Below are positions 22,951-33,193 of a DNA stretch of 64,000 nt, in pieces. The notes under the pieces were generated by a model, which saw only the letters and a list, made by a program, of their open reading frames with translations, had not been told where the DNA came from and made no database searches. Positions within the stretch are counted from its first letter, which is position 1, and every line of letters starts with the position of its first letter. Origin of the DNA: Leisingera aquimarina DSM 24565 (GTDB lineage: Bacteria; Pseudomonadota; Alphaproteobacteria; Rhodobacterales; Rhodobacteraceae); assembly GCF_000473165.1 (NCBI RefSeq), contig NZ_KI421504.1:1687437-1751436 (forward strand), given 5' to 3'. A program made the position numbers and the translations under genes.

Positions 22951-25133
22951 CACGCGCCTTTCGGGGCTGGATGACAGCCCTTGTGATAACATTCGCCGCC
23001 GTATTCAACGCGGCGGGTGCTGAGGCAGACAGCCTCGACTCTTTCCTGACAGATCTGACACCTGCCGACCTGGTGCCCGGCGCCGAGGCGTTCGGTCCGG
23101 TACGCAGCGATGTGCCGGTGGCGCCGATGCTGAAAGCGGGCGAAGTTATCGCCTATGCCTTTCTGACCTCGGATTTTGTCGGCACCACCGGCTATAGCGG
23201 CAAGCCGATCCATGTGGTGGCTGCGATTGATACGGATGCAGTGCTGACCGGCGTGAAGCTGGTCAAGCATTCCGAACCGATTGTGCTGATCGGCATTCCG
23301 AACGCCAAGATGGTCAGGCTGACCGAAAGCTATGCCGGGCTGGACCTGAAGGCCGAGGCAGCGGCAGGCGGCGATGCCCATGATCTGGACATTATCTCGG
23401 GTGCGACGGTGACCATCATGGTGATCGACGACAGTCTGGTGCGGGCCGGCATCAAGGTCGCGCGGGCGCTGGGGCTGGGCGGGCTGTCGCCAGTGCAGGC
23501 AGACGGGCCGAAGCGTGAGGTCGACATGGCCCGCGAGGCGGTTGCGGACTGGACCACGCTGGCAGGCGACGGCTCGGTGCGGCGGGTGACGCTGGATGTG
23601 GGCCAGATAAACGCGGCGTTTGAGGCTACGGGCGACCAGCGTGCAATCAGGCGGCGTGAGCGCGGCGCTCCGGACGATACGTTCATCGATATGCAGATGG
23701 CGCTGGTCTCCGTCCCGTCGGTCGGCAAATCGCTGCTGGGCGAGGCCGAGTATCAGAACCTGCGGTCCTGGCTGAAGGAAGGCGAACATGCCATTCTGGT
23801 GCTGGGCCGCGGAAGCTACAGCTTCAAGGGTTCGGGCTATGTGCGCGGTGGCATCTTCGACCGGATCCAGCTGATCCAGGGCGATGCCTCGGTGCGGTTC
23901 TTTGATAAGCAGCACAAGCGGCTGGGGGAGCTGGCGACGGCGGACAGCCCCAGCTTTGGTGAACTGGACCTGTTCAGGATCCCGGCAGATGCGGAGTTCG
24001 ATCCGGCAGAGCCGTTCCGCCTGCAGCTTTTGGTGCAGCGCTCGGTGGGCGCGCTGGAGCGGGCGTTTCTGACCTTTGATTTGGATTACAAACTGCCGGA
24101 GCAGTATCTGCTGCCCGCCGCGCCTGCACCCAAGCTGGTGGATGATGATACCGGCGAGGCCGCGGCCAAGGCGGCGCTGTGGCAGCGGATCTGGAAGGAC
24201 CGCACACTGGAAATCAGCGTTCTGGGCGTGATGCTGCTGGTGCTGACGGGGGTGTTCTTCTTCCAGTTCCAGGCAACCGCGAATGCACGTGTCTTCTACT
24301 GGTTCCGCATCGGGTATCTGACCGTCACCTTGGTGTTCCTGGGCTGGTACGCCAACGCGCAGCTGAGCGTGGTGAACCTGATGGCGCTTGCCGGCAGCTT
24401 GCGGGGCGGGTTTTCCTGGGATGCCTTCCTGCTGGATCCGCTGGTGTTCATCCAGTGGTTTGCCGTCGCCGCCGCGCTGCTGTTCTGGGGGCGGGGCGCC
24501 TATTGCGGCTGGCTGTGCCCGTTCGGCGCGCTGCAGGAACTGACCAACAAGATTGCCCGCTCGTGCCGCGTGCCGCAGATCACACTGCCGTGGGGCCTGC
24601 ATGAACGGTTGTGGCCTGCGAAATACATGATTTTCCTCGGACTGTTCGGCATTTCGATGGTGTCGATCCCGCTGGCGGAAACCTATGCCGAAGTGGAGCC
24701 GTTCAAGACCGCGATCATCCTGAAGTTTGTGCGCGACTGGCCGTTTGTTGTCTTTGCGCTGGTGCTGCTGGGGCTGGGTTTGTTCGTTGAGCGGTTCTAT
24801 TGCCGCTACCTGTGCCCGCTGGGGGCCGCACTGGCGATCCCGGCACGGGTGCGGATGTTCGACTGGCTGCGCCGCTACAAGGAATGCGGCAGCCCCTGCC
24901 AGACCTGCGCCAATGAATGCCCCGTTCAGGCGATCCACCCGACCGGTGAGATCAACCCGAACGAATGCGTCGACTGCCTGCATTGCCAGGTTCTGTATCA
25001 ATCCGAAACCAAATGCCCGGTTGTGATCAAACAGCTGAAACGCCGGGCCAAGACCGGCAGCCCGGCACCAGACGTCACTCTGGGCCGGCCGCCCGCCAAT
25101 CACCCCAACGCGAACAGGACAAAAGTTTCCTGA
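22941..25133 (+). CDS. nosR: NosR, regulator and electron donor to N2O reductase
   Basis: A 730-residue membrane flavoprotein. N-terminal signal, then a periplasmic FMN-binding domain ([13 protein letters not shown] around residue 155 with the flavinylation threonine), a long periplasmic region, membrane segments from about residue 415, two CxxxCP motifs ([25 protein letters not shown]) and a C-terminal pair of 4Fe-4S clusters ([13 protein letters not shown] and CVDCLHCQ). NosR passes electrons to NosZ and is needed for its expression and activity. Full length for the family; ends 11 bases before nosZ. Confidence 0.97.
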   Translation: MVLTRAFRGWMTALVITFAAVFNAAGAEADSLDSFLTDLTPADLVPGAEAFGPVRSDVPVAPMLKAGEVIAYAFLTSDFVGTTGYSGKPIHVVAAIDTDAVLTGVKLVKHSEPIVLIGIPNAKMVRLTESYAGLDLKAEAAAGGDAHDLDIISGATVTIMVIDDSLVRAGIKVARALGLGGLSPVQADGPKREVDMAREAVADWTTLAGDGSVRRVTLDVGQINAAFEATGDQRAIRRRERGAPDDTFIDMQMALVSVPSVGKSLLGEAEYQNLRSWLKEGEHAILVLGRGSYSFKGSGYVRGGIFDRIQLIQGDASVRFFDKQHKRLGELATADSPSFGELDLFRIPADAEFDPAEPFRLQLLVQRSVGALERAFLTFDLDYKLPEQYLLPAAPAPKLVDDDTGEAAAKAALWQRIWKDRTLEISVLGVMLLVLTGVFFFQFQATANARVFYWFRIGYLTVTLVFLGWYANAQLSVVNLMALAGSLRGGFSWDAFLLDPLVFIQWFAVAAALLFWGRGAYCGWLCPFGALQELTNKIARSCRVPQITLPWGLHERLWPAKYMIFLGLFGISMVSIPLAETYAEVEPFKTAIILKFVRDWPFVVFALVLLGLGLFVERFYCRYLCPLGAALAIPARVRMFDWLRRYKECGSPCQTCANECPVQAIHPTGEINPNECVDCLHCQVLYQSETKCPVVIKQLKRRAKTGSPAPDVTLGRPPANHPNANRTKVS

Positions 25134-25144
25134 AGGAGGACATC

Positions 25145-27055
25145 ATGTCTGAAGATCTGAAAAACACACTGCCCGTCACCCGCCGCGGCCTCTTGGGGGC
25201 CACAGCCTCTGGCGCCGTGCTGGCGGCCACTGGCGCCGGCTCCGCGCTGCTGGGCGCCAAACCTGCGCAAGCGGCGGAGGGTGTCAACCTGGCGCCGGGC
25301 GAGCTGGATGAATATTATGGCTTCTGGTCCTCTGGCCAGACCGGCGAGCTGCGCATCCTGGGCGTGCCGTCGATGCGCGAGTTCATGCGGATCCCGGTGT
25401 TCAACCGCTGCTCGGCCACCGGCTGGGGCCAGACCAACGAGTCGCTGAAGATCCTGACCGAGGGCCTGCTGCCGGAAACCAAGGAATTCCTGGCCGCCAA
25501 CGGCAAGGTCACCTATGACAACGGCGACCTGCACCACCCGCATATGTCGTTTACCGACGGCACCTATGACGGCCGCTTCATCTTCATGAACGACAAGGCC
25601 AACACCCGCGTTGCCCGGGTGCGCTGCGACGTGATGAAATGCGACAAGATCATCGAGATCCCCAACGCCAAGGACATCCACGGCCTGCGCCCGCAGAAGT
25701 TCCCGCGCACCGGCTATGTCTTTGCCAATGGCGAGCACGAGGCGCCGCTGATCAACGACGGCCAGATCCTGGATGATCCGTCGCAGTATGTGAACATCTT
25801 CTCCGCCATTGACGGCGATACCATGGAAGTCGCCTGGCAGGTGATCGTCTCGGGCAACCTGGATAACACCGACTGCGACTATCAGGGCAAATACGCCTAT
25901 TCGACCTCCTACAACTCGGAAATGGGCATGACCCTGGCCGAGATGACCGAGAACGAGCTGGATCATGTGGTTGTCTTCAATATCGCAGCGATTGAAGCGG
26001 CAATTGCAGCGGGCGACTATCAGGAACTGAACGGCGCCAAGGTGGTTGACGGGCGCAAGGGCGCACCGGGCAAGCTGACCCGCTATATCCCGATCCCGAA
26101 CTCGCCGCACGGCATCAACACCGCGCCGGACAAGAAGCACGTTTGCGTCAACGGCAAGCTGTCGCCGACCGTTTCGGTGATCGACGTCGAGAAACTGGAC
26201 GCGCTGTTCGACGCCGATGCCGATCCGCGCTCGGCCATTGTGGCGGAACCGCAGCTGGGTCTTGGCCCGCTCCACACCGCCTTCGACAACCGCGGCTATG
26301 CCTACACCACCCTGTTCCTGGACAGCCAGGTGGTGAAATGGGACATCGCCAAGGCGATCGAAGCCTATGCCGGCGCCGATGTCGATCCGATCCTCGACAA
26401 GGTCGATGTGCAGTACCAGCCGGGCCACAACTCCACCTCGATGGGCGAGACCGCCGATGCAGATGGCAAGTGGCTGATCTCGATGAACAAGTTCTCCAAG
26501 GACCGGTTCCTGAACGTGGGCCCGCTGAAGCCCGAGAACGAGCAGCTGATCGACATCTCCGGCGACAAGATGAAGGTGGTGCACGACGGCCCGACCTTTG
26601 CCGAGCCGCATGACTCGATCATCGTGCACCGCTCCAAGGTGAACCCGGCCAACATCTGGGACCGCAACGACCCGATGTGGGCCGAGGCACGCGCCCAGGC
26701 AGAAGCGGACGGGGTAGATCTGGACGACTATCAGGACACCATCATCCGCGACGGCGACAAGGTGCGGGTCTATATGTCCAGCCAGGCGCCGAACTTCAGC
26801 CTTGAGAAGTTCACCGTCAAGCAGGGCGATGAAGTCACCGTCTATGTCACCAACCTGGATGACATTGACGATCTGACCCACGGCTTCTGCCTGTCGAACT
26901 TCGGCCTTGCGATGGAAGTTGGGCCGATGGCCACCGCTTCTGTCACCTTCATTGCCGAGCGCCCGGGTGTGCATTGGTACTATTGCCAGTGGTTCTGCCA
27001 CGCGCTGCACATGGAGATGCGCGGCCGGATGCTGGTTGAGCCACGGAGCGCATAA
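25145..27055 (+). CDS. nosZ: nitrous-oxide reductase
   Basis: A 636-residue clade I NosZ reducing N2O to N2 in the periplasm. Twin-arginine signal [19 protein letters not shown] at residues 13-31. Seven-bladed propeller with CuZ histidines (e.g. [30 protein letters not shown]) and a C-terminal cupredoxin domain carrying the CuA motif [12 protein letters not shown] (about residues 613-624). ATG 25145 follows GAAGGAGG; an open frame continues upstream to 24965 but overlaps nosR. The TAT signal rather than Sec places it in clade I, as usual for alphaproteobacteria. Confidence 0.98.
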   Translation: MSEDLKNTLPVTRRGLLGATASGAVLAATGAGSALLGAKPAQAAEGVNLAPGELDEYYGFWSSGQTGELRILGVPSMREFMRIPVFNRCSATGWGQTNESLKILTEGLLPETKEFLAANGKVTYDNGDLHHPHMSFTDGTYDGRFIFMNDKANTRVARVRCDVMKCDKIIEIPNAKDIHGLRPQKFPRTGYVFANGEHEAPLINDGQILDDPSQYVNIFSAIDGDTMEVAWQVIVSGNLDNTDCDYQGKYAYSTSYNSEMGMTLAEMTENELDHVVVFNIAAIEAAIAAGDYQELNGAKVVDGRKGAPGKLTRYIPIPNSPHGINTAPDKKHVCVNGKLSPTVSVIDVEKLDALFDADADPRSAIVAEPQLGLGPLHTAFDNRGYAYTTLFLDSQVVKWDIAKAIEAYAGADVDPILDKVDVQYQPGHNSTSMGETADADGKWLISMNKFSKDRFLNVGPLKPENEQLIDISGDKMKVVHDGPTFAEPHDSIIVHRSKVNPANIWDRNDPMWAEARAQAEADGVDLDDYQDTIIRDGDKVRVYMSSQAPNFSLEKFTVKQGDEVTVYVTNLDDIDDLTHGFCLSNFGLAMEVGPMATASVTFIAERPGVHWYYCQWFCHALHMEMRGRMLVEPRSA

Positions 27056-27057
27056 AC

Positions 27058-28326
27058 ATGAAATGGCTCCTGCCCCTATCGCTGGTTGCGGCCCTGACCT
27101 GCCTGGCGCCCGCCCGGGCGGCGGATTGGGATGTGCCGAACCAGGCAGGGGCCATTTCGAAGACACTGGCGCAGGCGGCGGATGGCGACACCCTCCGCCT
27201 CGCCCCGGGCAGATATGCCGAAACGCTGGTGCTGGACCGGCCTGTCACCCTGGACGGGCAGGGCCATGCCTCGCTCGATGGGCAGGGCGCGGGGTCGGTG
27301 ATTACCGTCAATGGCCCAGGCGTCACCGTGCAGGGGCTGACGGTGGTTGGCTCCGGCTCCTCGCATCAGGAGATTGACAGCGGCATCAAGCTGACCAAGA
27401 CGGCCCATGCGCCGCGGATCCTGAACAATGTGCTCTTGGGCAACCTCTACGGTGTGGACATTCACGGCGCCAGGGACAGCCTGGTGCAGGGCAACCGCAT
27501 CGAAGGCCGCCTGGACCGCCACATGAACGCCCGCGGCAACGGGGTCTATGTCTGGAACGCGCCAGGTGCGGTGGTGGACGGCAACGACATCCGCTTTGGC
27601 CGCGACGGGATCTTTGTGAACAGTTCCAAGAAGAACAGGTTTACCAACAATACCTTCCGCGACCTGCGCTTTGCCGTGCACTACATGTATGCCGACAATT
27701 CCGAGGTCTCGGGCAATGTCTCGATCGGCAATCACCTCGGCTATGCGGTGATGTTCTCCAAACGGGTCAAGGTGACCGGGAATGTCTCGCTGAATGACCG
27801 CGACCACGGGGTGATGCTGAACTACGCCAACCAGGGCGAGGTACGGGGCAACTATGTGAAGGGGGCACGGGACAAATGCACCTTCCTCTACAACGCACAC
27901 AAGAATGATTTCTCCGGCAACTGGTTTGAGGGCTGCGGCATCGGCATCCACTTTACCGCTGGCAGTGCCGGCAACCGGATGGTTGGGAATGCCTTTGTCG
28001 GCAACCGGCATCAGGTGAAATTTGTCTCCACCAAATGGGTGGAATGGTCTGAGGCAGGCCGCGGCAACTACTGGTCCGATTTTGCGGGTTTTGATGTCGA
28101 TGGAGATGGCATCGCCGATGCACCCTACCGTCCCAACGACAGCATGGACCATGTGTTGTGGACCCAGCCGGCGGCGAAGCTGCTGATGGGCTCACCCGCG
28201 GTACAGCTGGTGCGTTGGTCGCAATCGGCGTTCCCGGCGCTGCTGCCGGGCGGGGTGATCGACAGCCACCCGCTGATGCGGCCCGAGCGGCCGGCGGCCG
28301 CCAGAAAGGTTGAACAGGATGGATAA
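27058..28326 (+). CDS. nosD: NosD, periplasmic CuZ maturation factor
   Basis: A 422-residue exported protein with a Sec signal (MKWLLPLSLVAALTCLAPARA) and right-handed beta-helix repeats of the NosD/carbohydrate-binding type (GVYVWNAPGAVVDGNDI, NSSKKNRFTNNTF, NHLGYAVMFSK). Works with the NosFY ABC transporter to assemble the copper-sulfur CuZ site of NosZ. Starts two bases after the nosZ stop and overlaps nosF by eight. Confidence 0.95.
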   Translation: MKWLLPLSLVAALTCLAPARAADWDVPNQAGAISKTLAQAADGDTLRLAPGRYAETLVLDRPVTLDGQGHASLDGQGAGSVITVNGPGVTVQGLTVVGSGSSHQEIDSGIKLTKTAHAPRILNNVLLGNLYGVDIHGARDSLVQGNRIEGRLDRHMNARGNGVYVWNAPGAVVDGNDIRFGRDGIFVNSSKKNRFTNNTFRDLRFAVHYMYADNSEVSGNVSIGNHLGYAVMFSKRVKVTGNVSLNDRDHGVMLNYANQGEVRGNYVKGARDKCTFLYNAHKNDFSGNWFEGCGIGIHFTAGSAGNRMVGNAFVGNRHQVKFVSTKWVEWSEAGRGNYWSDFAGFDVDGDGIADAPYRPNDSMDHVLWTQPAAKLLMGSPAVQLVRWSQSAFPALLPGGVIDSHPLMRPERPAAARKVEQDG

Positions 28327-29221
28327 CGCAAACAGCCCACTGCAGATCCGCGCGCTGGACAAGTTCCGCGGAAGGACACAGGTGCTGCATGGCATTGATC
28401 TGGATATCGCGCCGGGCGAGCGGCTGGCGCTGCTGGGCCACAACGGTGCGGGCAAGTCGACGCTGATCAAGGCGGTGCTGGGCCTGATCCGGCATGAGGG
28501 CGGTAGCATCCGCATCTGCGGCGCTAAGCCGGGCACGGGCGCCGCCCGCGCCGCGACGGCTTTTTTGCCTGAGGCGGCCAGTTTTCACCCGGCGCTGACC
28601 GGGCATGAGCAGCTGGGGCTGTTTGCCCGTCTTGCCGGGGAGCGCGCAGATATTATCAGATTGCTGGAACGGGTTGGTCTGGGCGAGGCTATGCATCGCC
28701 GTATCGGGGCTTATTCCAAGGGGATGCGTCAGCGGCTGGGCTTGGCGCAGGTGCTGCTGGGGCGTCCCAAACTGGCGCTGCTGGACGAACCCACCAGCGG
28801 TCTGGATCCGATCTCGCGCCAGGATCTTTATGCCATCATCAATGAGTTGGCCGGGCAGGGCGCTGCGGTGCTGATCGCCAGCCATGCCTTGACCGAGGTG
28901 GAGGCGCGCACCGACCGTATCGCCATCCTGCGCAAAGGCGTGAAGGTGGCGGACGACACGCTGGCGGGCCTGTCGGCACAGGCCGGGCTTCCGGTCAAGC
29001 TGCGGGTGCAGGCACAGGGTGCTGAGGCGGATCGGATCGCGCTGGAGACCGGCGGGCGGCGGATCAATGGCGCCTCGGTCGAGATTCTTTGCCGGCCGCA
29101 AGACAAGATGGCCGAGCTGCGCAAGATTGCGGCCATGGGCGATGCAGTGGTTGATATCGACATGGTGCCGCCGCGGCTGGAAGACCTTTATCGCCATTAC
29201 TCCGGGGAGGACCGCAAATGA
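28319..29221 (+). CDS. nosF: NosF, ABC ATPase for CuZ assembly
   Basis: A 300-residue ATPase: Walker A GHNGAGKST, signature YSKGMRQRLGLAQ (SKGM form), Walker B LALLDEPTSGLDP, H-loop IASHAL. ATG 28319 sits inside the end of nosD; three extra in-frame codons upstream are unlikely. Partners with NosY to deliver a sulfur species used in the CuZ cluster. Ends overlapping nosY by four bases. Confidence 0.95.
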   Translation: MDNANSPLQIRALDKFRGRTQVLHGIDLDIAPGERLALLGHNGAGKSTLIKAVLGLIRHEGGSIRICGAKPGTGAARAATAFLPEAASFHPALTGHEQLGLFARLAGERADIIRLLERVGLGEAMHRRIGAYSKGMRQRLGLAQVLLGRPKLALLDEPTSGLDPISRQDLYAIINELAGQGAAVLIASHALTEVEARTDRIAILRKGVKVADDTLAGLSAQAGLPVKLRVQAQGAEADRIALETGGRRINGASVEILCRPQDKMAELRKIAAMGDAVVDIDMVPPRLEDLYRHYSGEDRK

Positions 29222-30039
29222 AACGTGCCTTTGCCATAGCCCGCGCCGAGATGCTGATCCTGCGCCGCAACCTCTGGCTGTTCATGGCAACGCTGATCAT
29301 GCTTTCGTTCTCGCTGGCGTTGTCCTTTGCCGGCTCGGCCCCGACGGGGACGCTGGGGGTGGACATGCTGACGGTCTCGGTCGCTTCTATGACCACTCTG
29401 TCGGTATACCTTGCGCCGCTCTTGGCGTTGATGATGGGGTTTGATGCGGTGGCTGGGGACCGTGACCGCGGCAGCCTGGCGCTGCTGCTTGCCTACCCCG
29501 CGGGACGCGCTGAGATCCTGCTGGGCAAGCTGATGGCGCAGCTGGCGGCCCTGGCGGTGGCGATGGTCATCGGCTTTGGTGCCGCCGGAGCGGTTGCGGC
29601 CTGGTTTGGCGGTGCAGGCCCCGAGAGCCTGATTGCGCTGGTGCGGCTGGTGGCGACCTCGATCCTGCTGGGCGCAGTGTTCCTGGTGCTGGGTTATGCC
29701 TTGTCGGCGCTCAGCAGCGGTGCCGCCGCTGCCGCCGGCCTGTCGGCGGGTGTGTGGCTGGTGTTTGTGGTGCTCTATGACCTGGGACTGCTGGGCGCCG
29801 TAGTGATGGACAGCGGCGGGGTGTTCACCCAGAAGGTCTTCCCCTGGGTGATGGTCGCCAACCCGGCGGATGCGTTCCGGCTGTGGAATGTGGCGGCCTC
29901 GGAAAGTGTCGCCCTGTCCAGCGGCATGGCGGGGGCGGCCAGTGCCTTGCCCGGCTGGGCGGCACCGCTGTCGCTGCTGTTGTGGCCCGCGCTGGGCTTC
30001 CTGCTGGCCTGTGCCGCGTTCCGGAGGGTGGAGCCATGA
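29218..30039 (+). CDS. nosY: NosY, ABC permease for CuZ assembly
   Basis: A 273-residue membrane protein with about six hydrophobic segments (LWLFMATLIMLSFSLALSF at the N-terminus, GFGAAGAVAAWF, LLGAVFLVLGYALSAL) and the family GDRDRGSLALLLAYP turn after the second helix. Overlaps nosF (ATGA) and nosL. Confidence 0.95.
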   Translation: MKRAFAIARAEMLILRRNLWLFMATLIMLSFSLALSFAGSAPTGTLGVDMLTVSVASMTTLSVYLAPLLALMMGFDAVAGDRDRGSLALLLAYPAGRAEILLGKLMAQLAALAVAMVIGFGAAGAVAAWFGGAGPESLIALVRLVATSILLGAVFLVLGYALSALSSGAAAAAGLSAGVWLVFVVLYDLGLLGAVVMDSGGVFTQKVFPWVMVANPADAFRLWNVAASESVALSSGMAGAASALPGWAAPLSLLLWPALGFLLACAAFRRVEP

Positions 30040-30554
30040 AGCGCCTGATCCTTGCCGCGGCTCTGTTTCTTTCCGCTTGTCTGGAGGAGGAGGCCAAAGC
30101 GCCGCCGGCGCCGGTGGAACTGACGGAAGCGGCGCTGAGCTATTTCTGCCAGATGAATGTGTCCGAACACGGCGGACCCAAGGGGCAGATCCATTTGGAG
30201 GGCTTCCCTGTGCCGCTGTTTTTTGCCCAGGTGCGGGATCTGGCAGCCTATGTGAAGAGCCCGGAGCGGGATGCGGAGATCACCGCAATCTATGTCAGCG
30301 ACATGGGCGCAGCCGCCAGCTGGGCGCATCCCGGCACCAACAACTGGATTGATGCCAAGGGAACGCATTTCGTGGTGGGGGCGAATGTGGCAGGCGGCAT
30401 GGGCGCGCCGGAAGTTGTGCCCTTTGCCTCGACTGAGGACGCCGCCCGTTTTGCTGCCCGTTACGGCGGCGAAGTGTCGGGGTTTGAAGATATCCCAGAT
30501 GACGCGGTCCTGGGGCCGGTCGATCTTGACCAGCAACTGGAAACGCCATCCTGA
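30036..30554 (+). CDS. nosL: NosL, copper lipoprotein
   Basis: 172 residues with a lipobox (LFLSAC, Cys about residue 14). The copper ligands of NosL fit C-x-M in SYFCQMNVSEHGGPKGQI, a conserved feature of the family. Supplies copper to apo-NosZ. ATG 30036 overlaps nosY; a longer frame from 29883 is within nosY. No nosX/apbE follows, unlike many nos operons. Confidence 0.93.
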   Translation: MKRLILAAALFLSACLEEEAKAPPAPVELTEAALSYFCQMNVSEHGGPKGQIHLEGFPVPLFFAQVRDLAAYVKSPERDAEITAIYVSDMGAAASWAHPGTNNWIDAKGTHFVVGANVAGGMGAPEVVPFASTEDAARFAARYGGEVSGFEDIPDDAVLGPVDLDQQLETPS

Positions 30555-30583
30555 GCGTAGTGTCGCAGCAGCGCCGGATAGCC

Positions 30584-31861
30584 CTAAACAGGTTCCGGCT
30601 GCAGCCGCATCTCGGCAGCGATGGCGTGGCCTTCCATACCCTCCATCCGGCTGATGCGGGCGGTGCGCTGGGCCAGCTCATGGGAGGCGGCGGAATTGCA
30701 GCGCTGCCAGGTCACGGTCTTGGTGAACTTATGCACAGACAGCCCGCCGGTATAGCGCGCAGCACCGCTGGTGGGCAGCACATGGTTGGGGCCGGAGGTC
30801 TTGTCGCCGAAGGACACCGTGGTTTCCTTACCCAGAAACAGTGAGCCGTAGGCCGTGAGGCGGTCAAGCCACCAGTCGAGATCCTCGGCCTGAACCTGCA
30901 GGTGCTCGGGCGCATAACGGTCGGCCACCTGCGCGGCTTCCTCGCGGCTACCGCACAGAACCACTTCGGCGCGTTCGTGCCAGGCGCGGTGGGCGGCAGA
31001 GAGATTGGGTTCAGGCAGTTTGCCGATCAGCGCCTGCGCGCGGGCCATGACACCCTTGGCCAGCGCCTCATCGGTGGTGACCAGCCAGACCGGGCTGTCG
31101 GCGCCATGTTCTGCCTGGCTGACCAGATCCCAAGCAACGGTTTCAACATCGGCGGTGTGATCGGCGATGACCAATGAATCGGTGGGGCCGGCAAACATGT
31201 CGATTCCGACCTCGCCGAACAGCATCCGCTTGGCCTCTGCCACGTAGGAATTGCCGGGGCCGACCAGAATATCGGCAGGCTGGGCGCCGAACAGGCCCTG
31301 GGCCATGGCGGCGATGCCCTGGACCCCGCCCAGGTTCAGGATAATGTCCGCTCCGCAGAGGTCCATGGCGTAGACGATCGCATCGGGAATGCCGGTTCCG
31401 GGGCGGGTTGGCGAGACTGCGGTGATGTGGGGAACGCCGGCCACTTTGGCGGTGGTGATGGTCATCAGCGCGCTGGCGATATGGCTGTAGCGGCCGCCCG
31501 GCACATAACAGCCGGCACTGGAAACCGGGATTTGCTTCTGGCCTGCGATCAGACCGGGGATTACCTCTACCTCGCATTCGCTCATTGTAGCCTTCTGCGC
31601 CTCGGCAAAGCGGCGGACGTTGGCATGGGCGAACTGGATGTCCTCTTTCATTTGCTGCGAAACCCGGTTGCAGGCCGCGCGGCGCTGGGCGTCGGTTACC
31701 ACAATGGGGCCTGTCCAGCCGTCCAGCTTTTCCGCGTAGCGGCGCACCGCGTCTTCGCCATCACGTTCGATGTTGGCGAGCATGACGGCGACTGTATCGC
31801 GGATATCGCTGTTTTCGGCAGCGGGGCGGGGCTGGGCCTGTTTGAGGTAGGTGATTGCCAT
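30584..31861 (-). CDS. HisD-family zinc alcohol dehydrogenase, substrate unassigned
   Basis: 425 residues of the histidinol dehydrogenase fold: VSSAGCYVPGGR, the NAD-proximal AGVPHITAVSP, GPGNSYVAEAK, the zinc/catalytic AEHGADS, and the EH pair in YAPEHLQVQ. True histidinol dehydrogenase usually lies in a his operon; here the neighbours are a LysR regulator and a TauABC-type transporter, so a paralogue such as the sulfopropanediol dehydrogenase type (HpsN) or another diol/amino alcohol oxidase is more likely. Same strand as the LysR gene upstream, with a 150-base gap holding a CTGCAAGCCGCA hairpin. Confidence 0.75.
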   Translation of the reverse strand: MAITYLKQAQPRPAAENSDIRDTVAVMLANIERDGEDAVRRYAEKLDGWTGPIVVTDAQRRAACNRVSQQMKEDIQFAHANVRRFAEAQKATMSECEVEVIPGLIAGQKQIPVSSAGCYVPGGRYSHIASALMTITTAKVAGVPHITAVSPTRPGTGIPDAIVYAMDLCGADIILNLGGVQGIAAMAQGLFGAQPADILVGPGNSYVAEAKRMLFGEVGIDMFAGPTDSLVIADHTADVETVAWDLVSQAEHGADSPVWLVTTDEALAKGVMARAQALIGKLPEPNLSAAHRAWHERAEVVLCGSREEAAQVADRYAPEHLQVQAEDLDWWLDRLTAYGSLFLGKETTVSFGDKTSGPNHVLPTSGAARYTGGLSVHKFTKTVTWQRCNSAASHELAQRTARISRMEGMEGHAIAAEMRLQPEPV

Positions 31862-32015
31862 TGGGATCAGCTCATTTCCATTAGAGGGCCGCCGGGTGCG
31901 TGGGAAAGGGCACGGCGCGGGTTGCGCCTAAAACAGCGTCCTGCAGGCCGCACGGTCAAGCTGCGGCTTGCAGGTTCCGAAAAACACGGATGTTTGTTTC
32001 GAATTGCCGGAGAGC

Positions 32016-32987
32016 CTAATTCCCCTTAGCGGGGAGGGTGCGGAACTCCTCGGCCAGCCAGGGAAAGCGTGCGCTTATCGGATCAGTGAAATGGTGGCCC
32101 AGGGATTTCTGCAATGCCTGGTGGATCAGTTGCGAAGTGGCCGCAGGATAGACGCTGGTGGTGAACAGCGACACCGTTCTGGCAAAACTCTTACCGGGGA
32201 AGCGCACAACCTTGACCTTGTCGTGAAAGCGCTGGGCGCGGTGGTAGCTGGCGGCGGTCGTGACGGTCCAGCCGCTGCCCTCGGAGACCAGCCCGATGAT
32301 CGACTGGTTGCATTCCAGTTCAAACCGGTTGGGAAGAGAGATCTTGAGCCGGGTCAGCTGGGTCTCAATTTGCTTACCGATGGTGTGGTCGCGGGAATAG
32401 CGCAGGAGAGGCAGAGGCGTATCAGCTTTAGTCAGATCCTCGACGCTGCCGGAATACCCGGTGGGCACCACCAGAATGAAGGGATCGCGCATCAGCGGGT
32501 ATTCGATCAGATCCGGCAGCAGCCCGGCCGGGCGGGTGGCGACGCCAGCGTCCAGCTTCTGCTCCTGCAGCTTTTCAATGATCTCGTGGCTGGGCCGGGT
32601 GTAGTGGCGGAAGCTGCAGCGGGGCAGCGCGGTAGAGAGGAACTGAAACAATTCCGGGCCGACCTCGTTGTCGAAATCATCAAGCAAGGCCATCCGCAGA
32701 TCGGTGGCATGCTGCCAGCTGCCGGAACGGATCTCGGCCTCGCCGCGTTTAAGCGTCATCAACCCGTCAAATACATAGCGGGCATAGACCACGCCGGCCG
32801 GTGTCAGCCCCATCGGGCGCCGGGTGTGGTCCACCAGATCAACACCAAGCGCACTTTCCAGGCTGCGCAGGTGATTGGACACGGTGCTGATCGACAGGCC
32901 GGTTTCTGCGGCGACCTTCTGTATCGATCCCGACTTGGAGATCAGCTGGAACACTTCCAGCCAGCGCAGACTCAGCGTCTTTTGCAT
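32016..32987 (-). CDS. LysR-family regulator A
   Basis: A 323-residue LTTR. N-terminal winged helix reads LRWLEVFQLISKSGSIQKVA and LSISTVSNHLRSLESALGVD. Strikingly similar to the second LysR at 40.6 kb across HTH and effector domain (both have VSNHLR/ISHHLR helices, DSDIIP- or FDNEVG-type openings and GAGWTIT/GSGWTVT). Divergent from a TauA-like binding protein gene, which it probably controls. Direct repeats TTTGCATATGC overlap its start. Confidence 0.88.
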   Translation of the reverse strand: MQKTLSLRWLEVFQLISKSGSIQKVAAETGLSISTVSNHLRSLESALGVDLVDHTRRPMGLTPAGVVYARYVFDGLMTLKRGEAEIRSGSWQHATDLRMALLDDFDNEVGPELFQFLSTALPRCSFRHYTRPSHEIIEKLQEQKLDAGVATRPAGLLPDLIEYPLMRDPFILVVPTGYSGSVEDLTKADTPLPLLRYSRDHTIGKQIETQLTRLKISLPNRFELECNQSIIGLVSEGSGWTVTTAASYHRAQRFHDKVKVVRFPGKSFARTVSLFTTSVYPAATSQLIHQALQKSLGHHFTDPISARFPWLAEEFRTLPAKGN

Positions 32988-33017
32988 ATGCAGTCCTCCT
33001 TTGCGCTTTGCATATGC
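32981..33017. promoter_or_regulatory. paired TTTGCATATGC repeats at LysR/TauA-like divergon
   Basis: TTTGCATATGC at 32981-32991 (overlapping the LysR start codon) and again at 33007-33017, 26 bases apart, each with a GCATATGC palindrome. Candidate LysR autoregulatory site. Confidence 0.5.
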
Positions 33018-33193
33018 TATCCGCAGGTTTGCGCCAATGTATCCGTAAAAATCAAATATAAGTTTTACTTTTGCCGCAAGAGTAATTTTGTGCTATAGTG
33101 AAGTGGCTTCCCGGATATGGTTTGCCGTGCAAAAATCAAAGCTATGAGGCTCGCAACGAACGGGCCCGGAGAATTAACTGGGAGACCTCCAAT

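Noticed and set aside
22290..25103. 937-codon open frame opposite nosR
   Set aside because: Minus-strand shadow of nosR in high-GC DNA, rich in His/Arg/Gln with no domain.
25100..27166. 688-codon minus-strand frame over nosZ
   Set aside because: Shadow of nosZ with typical GC-driven composition.
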